DNA from: Limimaricola sp041580155
GTDB lineage: Bacteria; Pseudomonadota; Alphaproteobacteria; Rhodobacterales; Rhodobacteraceae
Reading direction: 5' to 3'
DNA length: 45,603 bases
Assembly (NCBI GenBank): GCA_041580155.1
Contig: JBFGEI010000001.1
Span: 1 to 45,603, forward strand
Notes under the pieces: generated by a model
What the model saw: only the letters and a program-made list of their open reading frames with translations
Told to the model about the DNA's origin: nothing
The model's database searches: none
Translations under genes and position numbers: made by a program
In this document: positions 42,039-45,603 of the stretch, in pieces
How the letters are laid out: every line of letters starts with the position of its first letter
Numbering within the stretch: the first letter of the stretch is position 1

Positions 42039-42192
42039 CTGGCCCCTCCTGTCGGATGTTAACGGGTTTGACATTAATCTGCCGGACACCGCGGCGGCCT
42101 GCAAGGCCACCTACCCGAAACATGTTGCCGAACCATGAACCAGCCGGCGCGCCCTGGTGAGAGCATGCTACGGCGGCTCAGTCACATGTGAT

Positions 42193-42223
42193 CGGCGAAT
42201 CGAGCGGGATCGACGATTCGCCG
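42193..42223 (-). terminator. Hairpin just after the RluD-type gene
   Basis: Perfect ten-base arms (CGGCGAATCG and its complement) with an 11-base loop begin 2 bases after the stop at 42226. It has no T-run; the spacer beyond it to rpoH holds no gene. Confidence 0.45.
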
Positions 42224-42225
42224 CT

Positions 42226-43245
42226 TCAACCCCTGAACGCGGCGAGGAGTTCCGCCATGTCGGCCGGCAGCGGGCTGTCGAAGCGCAGCATCTCGCCGGT
42301 CACCGGGTGTTCGAAGCCCAGCGTCGCGGCGTGCAGCGCCTGGCGCGGGAAATTCGCCGCCAGCGCTGCGGTGGCGACGCCGACCGCCTTTTCCGACAGC
42401 TTGCGCCGGCCGCCGTAGACCTGATCGCCGATCAGCCCGTGCCCGGCATGCGCCATATGCACCCGGATCTGGTGGGTCCGGCCGGTCTCGAGCCGGCATT
42501 CGACCAGCGCCGCGCCGGCGAAACTCTCCAGCAGCCTGATCCGGGTCACCGCGTGGCGGCCGCCGTCGAAAGTCACGGCCTGGCGCTGCCGGTCGGTCCG
42601 ATGCCGCGCCAGCTGGGTCTGCAGCTTCAGCACGCCGCCCGATTCGAAGCTGGCGCCCTTGACCCCGCGCAGCCGCGGATCGCTGGGCGCCGGCACGCCG
42701 TGGCACAGCGCAAGATAGCGGCGCTCGACATGGTGCTTTTCGAACTGCGCCGCGAGACCGTGATGCGCCCGGTCGGATTTCGCGGCGACCAGCAGCCCGG
42801 TGGTGTCCTTGTCGATCCGGTGCACCACGCCGGGACGCTTTTCGCCGCCGACCCCCGACAAGGTCTCGCCGCAATGGTGGATGAGCGCGTTGACCAGCGT
42901 GCCCGACGGGGTGCCGGGCGCTGGATGCACCACCATGCCGGCCGGCTTGTCGATCACGATCAGGTCATCGTCCTCCCAGACCACCACCAGCGGGATCTCC
43001 TGCGCGCCGATGTGGCTTTCGGCCGCCTTCGGCACCTCGATCTCGACCAGCGCGCCCTCGGCGACCCTGGACTTGGCGTCGCTGACCACGACGCCATCGA
43101 TCCGCACCGCGCCCTCGGCCAGCAACCGCGCCAGCCGCGACCGGCTGAGCGCCGCATGCTCTGGCACATCGCGGGCCAGCGCCTTATCAAGGCGCGCCGG
43201 GGGATCCTCGGCGATCGCGAAACGGATGGATGAGGCGCTGCCCAT
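42226..43245 (-). CDS. RluD-family 23S rRNA pseudouridine synthase
   Basis: A 339-residue RluA/RluD-type enzyme. The N-terminal S4 domain (about residues 18-80, RLDKALARDVPEHAALSRSR) precedes the catalytic domain, with the catalytic Asp in VVHRIDKDTTGLLVAAK and the RLETGRTHQIRVHMAHAGH block. RluD modifies helix 69 of 23S rRNA in E. coli; which uridines are modified here is not shown. The ATG at 43245 is antiparallel to the ATG of the DUF6476 gene in the same CATG. Upstream in-frame codons are not supported. Confidence 0.92.
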   Translation of the reverse strand: MGSASSIRFAIAEDPPARLDKALARDVPEHAALSRSRLARLLAEGAVRIDGVVVSDAKSRVAEGALVEIEVPKAAESHIGAQEIPLVVVWEDDDLIVIDKPAGMVVHPAPGTPSGTLVNALIHHCGETLSGVGGEKRPGVVHRIDKDTTGLLVAAKSDRAHHGLAAQFEKHHVERRYLALCHGVPAPSDPRLRGVKGASFESGGVLKLQTQLARHRTDRQRQAVTFDGGRHAVTRIRLLESFAGAALVECRLETGRTHQIRVHMAHAGHGLIGDQVYGGRRKLSEKAVGVATAALAANFPRQALHAATLGFEHPVTGEMLRFDSPLPADMAELLAAFRG

Positions 43246-43558
43246 GCAGGAGGCTCCCGACAATGACGGCCCCGCCCTGCTGCCGGCCCAGCTGGTGTGG
43301 CTGCGGCGACTGGTCATGGCGCTGACGCTGGTGATGATTCTGGGCTTCCTAGTCCTGATCGGCGCGATTGTCATCCGCCTCAACGCCGAGCCGCTGCCGC
43401 TGCCCGACCGGATCACCCTGCCGGACGGCGAATCGCCGCGCGCCTTCACCCAGGGCAGCGACTGGTTTGCGGTGGTCACCGATGCCGACAGGATCCTGGT
43501 GTTCGACCGCGCGACGGCACGGCTGCGCCAGACCGTCGAAATCACCACCGCCGACTGA
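43244..43558 (+). CDS. DUF6476 single-helix membrane protein
   Basis: A 104-residue protein with one long hydrophobic helix (ALTLVMILGFLVLIGAIVIRL, about residues 26-46) and a short beta-rich domain after it (ITLPDGESPRAFTQGSDWFA, then DRILVFDRATARLRQTVEI). It belongs to the Rhodobacterales family DUF6476 of unknown function. The ATG at 43244 is preferred because GAGG lies 8 bases upstream; an ATG at 43226 is possible. Its start shares the tetranucleotide CATG with the antiparallel RluD-type gene, so each promoter must lie in the opposite coding region. Confidence 0.83.
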   Translation: MQEAPDNDGPALLPAQLVWLRRLVMALTLVMILGFLVLIGAIVIRLNAEPLPLPDRITLPDGESPRAFTQGSDWFAVVTDADRILVFDRATARLRQTVEITTAD

Positions 43559-43584
43559 CCGTCCCGATCGGGCGCGTCATCGAC

Positions 43585-43613
43585 TACTTTGTCCCGCAAA
43601 TACGCAAACCCGC
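43585..43613 (-). repeat. Dispersed intergenic motif, copy 3
   Basis: On the minus strand GCGTATTTGCGGGACAAAGTA, a one-base insertion away from the copy at 3251-3280 over this core. It lies about 38 bases behind the 3' end of tRNA-His on the same strand. Confidence 0.55.
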
Positions 43614-43650
43614 CGCGAAAGCTGGCGCAACGGGTCCGAAAAGGGGAGAG

Positions 43651-43727
43651 TGGTACCGCCTTCCTGGCTTGAACAGGAGACCTCTGGATCCACAATCCAG
43701 CGCTCTAACCAACTGAGCTAAGGCGGC
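43651..43727 (-). tRNA. tRNA-His (anticodon GUG) without encoded G-1
   Basis: A 77-nt tRNA including CCA. The acceptor GCCGCCT pairs with AGGCGGT (a G-U at 1-72), the D arm is AGCTCAGTTGGTTAGAGC, the anticodon loop TTGTGGA gives GUG, and the T arm CTCCTGTTCAAGCCAGGAG-like stem is present. The discriminator is A73 and the base at -1 is T, so the G-1:C73 pair typical of most tRNA-His is missing, as known for a group of alphaproteobacteria. Confidence 0.95.
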
Positions 43728-43854
43728 ACTGGCGCGGAATTAGCGCCCTGAAACCGAGATTGCAAGCCCTTTGGCCCGGGTTCCGCGACGGCGTGCCCTT
43801 GTCGGGCGCGTCGCGCGCCGCTACGTGGTCATCGACCAAGGAAGGAACCGCATC

Positions 43855-44052
43855 ATGGGTATCGACACCGAACGCGACATCGAGGCGAACCTGCAGATCG
43901 GCCCCACCGATCAAGGCATGGTGCGGCTGTTCATCGAGGCCGGCAGCACCGAGATCCCCATGGATTTCGACCCCGAAGAGGCCGAGGACATCGCCGAGGA
44001 GATCCGCGCCGCGGCGCATGCCGCCCGCGCGGTCAAGCCGAAGAAAGGCTGA
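43855..44052 (+). CDS. DUF6324 small acidic protein
   Basis: A 65-residue acidic protein of the Rhodobacterales family DUF6324, read as MGIDTERDIEANLQIGPTD with the later FDPEEAEDIAEEIRAAA helix. Function is unknown. A strong ribosome binding site (AAGGAAGGAA) precedes the ATG at 43855. Its 3' end overlaps that of the convergent mmcB by 20 bases. The upstream spacer holds tRNA-His on the other strand. Confidence 0.82.
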   Translation: MGIDTERDIEANLQIGPTDQGMVRLFIEAGSTEIPMDFDPEEAEDIAEEIRAAAHAARAVKPKKG

Positions 44053-44569
44053 TCGCCGGATCGCGCGCCTTGTGCCAGCGCAAGGCGGCATGGCGCGCGA
44101 ATTTCTGCATCATCGCCTTGCGCCGCGCCGCGACGAGCTTCGCCTCGGGCGGCATCACCGTGATCTCGGCATCATAGCCATCGGCGATGATCACCCCGGT
44201 GTCGGCGGGCAGCAGCTCCAGCGGAAACCCGTCGTCCACCGCCCAGAAGAACCGGTCGCAGAACTCCAAGTAGCCCTGCCACTTGCGGTCCGAGGTGAAA
44301 TCGGCGCGGCTCGACTTGCACTCGATCACCCAGAGTTCGCCCTTCGGCCCCAGCGCCATCACATCGACCCGCAATCCGGGCGCCGGCACGAATTCCTCGA
44401 CCGAGACGAAGCCGAGGCTCAACAGGTGGCGGCAGACGCCGCGCGCGAGGATCTGCCCCGGCTGCGGCTCGGCGCGCGGCCACGACAGCGCTTCGGCCGA
44501 CAGCGCGTCTTGCGGCAACACCGCGGCACGGCGCTCGCCCTTCTCCCAATCGTCCCAGTCTTCCGGCAT
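44033..44569 (-). CDS. mmcB: MmcB-family DNA repair protein
   Basis: A 178-residue protein of the MmcB (DUF1052) family, defined in Caulobacter by mitomycin C response. It has a PD-(D/E)xK nuclease-like core: D69 in LRVDVMAL, then E83 and K85 in WVIECKSSRADF. KWQGYLEFCDRFFWAVDD is the other family hallmark. It is likely a nuclease in DNA damage repair, but catalysis is inferred. The ATG at 44569 gives MPEDWDDWEKGERRA. It is divergent from the RNA gene at 44664. Confidence 0.88.
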   Translation of the reverse strand: MPEDWDDWEKGERRAAVLPQDALSAEALSWPRAEPQPGQILARGVCRHLLSLGFVSVEEFVPAPGLRVDVMALGPKGELWVIECKSSRADFTSDRKWQGYLEFCDRFFWAVDDGFPLELLPADTGVIIADGYDAEITVMPPEAKLVAARRKAMMQKFARHAALRWHKARDPAISLSSA

Positions 44570-44629
44570 GGGCCCACCCTGAACAATCTGGCAACAGCGC
44601 GCAAGCGTCGAAAGCCATGCCCTGCCCCC

Positions 44630-44658
44630 TTGTCAGCACCCCGCCCCGCGCCTAACTG
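44630..44658 (+). promoter_or_regulatory. Near-consensus sigma-70 promoter of the structured RNA gene
   Basis: TTGTCA and TAACTG are separated by exactly 17 bases, placing the start at about 44664-44666, where the predicted RNA's closing stem begins. No open frame or ribosome binding site follows, as expected for an RNA gene. Confidence 0.7.
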
Positions 44659-44663
44659 TGTCA

Positions 44664-44826
44664 GCGGCGGGTTCTGCTCTTCTCGTGACACGGTACAATT
44701 CCAGTGGCCTTAAGCAATTCCGAGGGAGCTGGCTCTGTGCGGATCCTGGTCCGTTTACCTGGCGCCCACCTGTACATACAGGTCCTCGGGAATTTTCACC
44801 CCACGGTCGCTGCGGTTCCCGCCACC
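44664..44826 (+). ncRNA. ssrS: Probable 6S RNA (ssrS)
   Basis: 6S RNA mimics an open promoter and sequesters sigma-70 RNA polymerase. Here a ~160-nt RNA is predicted behind a strong promoter. The ends pair (GGCGGG 44666-44671 with CCCGCC 44818-44823). An inner stem pairs AATTCCGAGG (44716-44725) with CCTCGG-G-AATT (44784-44794, one bulged G), and the apical part holds further small hairpins such as ACCTGTACATACAGGT. Between the stems lie long unpaired strands, the expected central bubble. GGCCTTAAGC near 44706 recalls the CCTTAA of E. coli 6S RNA. The identification rests on layout, size and remembered alphaproteobacterial sequences; another structured RNA is possible. Confidence 0.68.
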
Positions 44827-44917
44827 TTCTCCCCCATCGCCGCACCGGCACGGCCCCTCGCCGGGGCCGACCTCTGAGGTCCGGATTCCAGCGCCGCCCC
44901 GGGGCAGAGCACGACGC
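44827..44917. other. Spacer between the RNA gene and the nusB terminator
   Basis: No gene seen. A GC hairpin (CGGCCCC at 44851-44857 with GGGGCCG at 44863-44869) could end the RNA transcript or a longer precursor, but it has no T-run. Confidence 0.35.
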
Positions 44918-44945
44918 AAAAGGGCGCGGCCATCGGCCACGCCCT
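44918..44945 (-). terminator. Rho-independent terminator of nusB
   Basis: On the minus strand AGGGCGTGGCC-GAT-GGCCGCGCCCT (one G-U pair) is followed by TTTT, 26 bases after the nusB stop. It ends the ribH-nusB operon before the convergent RNA gene. Confidence 0.8.
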
Positions 44946-44970
44946 CGCGATACTCCGGCAGGTCGGACGC

Positions 44971-45438
44971 TCAGAACGCCTCGGGCCGCGCCTCGCGCGC
45001 CATGTGATCGAGCACGGCGTTGACGAATTTCGGCTCCTTGCCGTCGGGGTGGAACGCCTTGGCGATCTCCACGAACTCGACGATCACCACCTTGGGCGGC
45101 GTCACCTTGGCCAGGAACTCGGCCCCGGCGGCGCGGAACAGCGCCCGCAGCGTCGGGTCGATCCGGGCGATCGGCCATTTCGCCACCAGCGCGCGATGCG
45201 TCATCTGGTCGATCTTCGCCTGCTCCTCGACCGCGCCCTCCATCAGCGTGCGGAAGGTGGCAAGATCGCCCTCCTCCCATTCGCCTTCCTCGTAGACCGC
45301 GCCGAAGCGATGCGTCTCGAATTCGCGCATGACGCTGTCGACCGACTGGTTCGAGGCTTCCATCTGGAACAGCGCCTGGACCGCGTACATCCGCGACGCC
45401 GAGCGCATCCGCCGCAGTTGGTTGTTGGAGACGGTCAT
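44971..45438 (-). CDS. nusB: Transcription antitermination factor NusB
   Basis: A 155-residue all-helical protein that binds boxA RNA with NusE (S10) and promotes rRNA antitermination. Family features are SASRMYAVQALFQMEAS near the N-terminus, ARIDPTLRALFRAAGAE and VVIVEFVEIAKAFHPDG, then FVNAVLDHMARE. The ATG at 45438 overlaps the ribH stop (ATGA), the common ribH-nusB order. An intrinsic terminator follows. Confidence 0.95.
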   Translation of the reverse strand: MTVSNNQLRRMRSASRMYAVQALFQMEASNQSVDSVMREFETHRFGAVYEEGEWEEGDLATFRTLMEGAVEEQAKIDQMTHRALVAKWPIARIDPTLRALFRAAGAEFLAKVTPPKVVIVEFVEIAKAFHPDGKEPKFVNAVLDHMAREARPEAF

Positions 45439-45603
45439 GCGCCCTCTCCCGCCAGCCGATCCGCGGTGAACCCGAGACCCTTGCCGGCTTGGCCCCAGCG
45501 CTTGGTCAGCGCGATCAGGTGCAGCGCCGCGGCGGCGGCGCCGCCACCCTTGTTCTGCCCCTGCGAATCGGCCCGCACCGCGGCCTGCTCGTAGGTCTCG
45601 ACG
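45435..45603 (-). CDS. ribH: 6,7-dimethyl-8-ribityllumazine synthase RibH, C-terminal fragment
   Basis: The last 55 codons of lumazine synthase, which makes the riboflavin precursor. The fragment reads VETYEQAAVRADSQGQ, then NKGGGAAAAALHLIAL, matching the family's VETxEQAxxR and NKGxxAA segments. The start and the catalytic His lie beyond the right edge. It overlaps the nusB start by four bases. Confidence 0.9.
   Translation of the reverse strand, partial: VETYEQAAVRADSQGQNKGGGAAAAALHLIALTKRWGQAGKGLGFTADRLAGEGA

Noticed and set aside
42039..42110. N-terminal extension of rpoH to 42110
   Set aside because: The start at 42038 has a strong ribosome binding site and the correct RpoH N-terminus; the extension is not conserved in type.
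1..45603. CRISPR arrays, insertion sequences, prophage or attachment sites
   Set aside because: No regularly spaced repeats, transposase or integrase motifs, or phage structural genes were seen; two tRNA genes lack adjacent integrase genes.

Overview
The window looks like a chromosomal segment of a high-GC alphaproteobacterium of the Rhodobacterales (Rhodobacteraceae/Paracoccaceae type). The base composition is roughly 70% G+C by eye. The gene content fits that order: RpoH of the RpoHI type, the small families DUF3572, DUF6324, DUF6476 and DUF2927, MmcB, an L-carnitine dehydrogenase fused to a thioesterase, and a tRNA-His without an encoded G-1. I see no prophage, transposase, CRISPR array or plasmid function. 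The segment is mostly core chromosome with accessory pieces.

Layout, left to right. 1-3168 (minus): 5' part of rpoD behind dnaG. 3301-5146: tadA and a divergent RluB-type pseudouridine synthase with a long basic tail. 5215-10811 (plus): a tight six-gene module (small membrane protein, XpaC-like, TelA-like, DUF2927 lipoprotein, SPFH protein with a GYF_2 tail, tail-anchored double zinc-ribbon protein). This is the least understood and most interesting block. 10891-12763: fructokinase-like kinase, dtd with a TTG start, and a convergent CAP-domain protein. 12851-15938: zinc uptake locus zur-znuC-znuB (minus) divergent from znuA (plus), with a Zur-box-like site between them. 15942-19097: a PleD-like diguanylate cyclase, DUF3572, a HAD phosphatase and a secreted fasciclin protein.

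19098-19595 is a 500-bp spacer with two strong palindromes. It is followed by DUF983 and a Nudix hydrolase, lipocalin plus carnitine dehydrogenase/thioesterase (minus), a Tas-like aldo-keto reductase (minus), metG and a YdeI-like protein (plus). 26430-31979 holds an MltB-type lytic transglycosylase, tRNA-Leu(UAA), a TPR protein, a rhomboid protease, an inositol-monophosphatase-like enzyme and a membrane GGDEF-EAL protein with a degenerate EAL half. 32001-33858 is the divergent metR/metF pair. 33954-37647 is a translationally coupled trio (MBL exonuclease, ATP-dependent DNA ligase, membrane-anchored EEP nuclease/phosphatase). pepF, a GNAT acetyltransferase and a Gfo/Idh/MocA oxidoreductase follow.

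41139-45603: rpoH with a clear intrinsic terminator, an RluD-type synthase that starts head-to-head with a DUF6476 gene, tRNA-His, DUF6324, mmcB, a structured RNA gene at about 44664-44826 that I read as 6S RNA behind a near-consensus promoter, nusB with its terminator, and the 3' end of ribH. Two sigma factors (RpoD, RpoH) and the probable RNA-polymerase regulator 6S RNA lie in one 45-kb window. A short GGACAAAGTA motif occurs in three spacers, always in the same orientation behind a gene. All functional calls come from reading motifs; no search was run.
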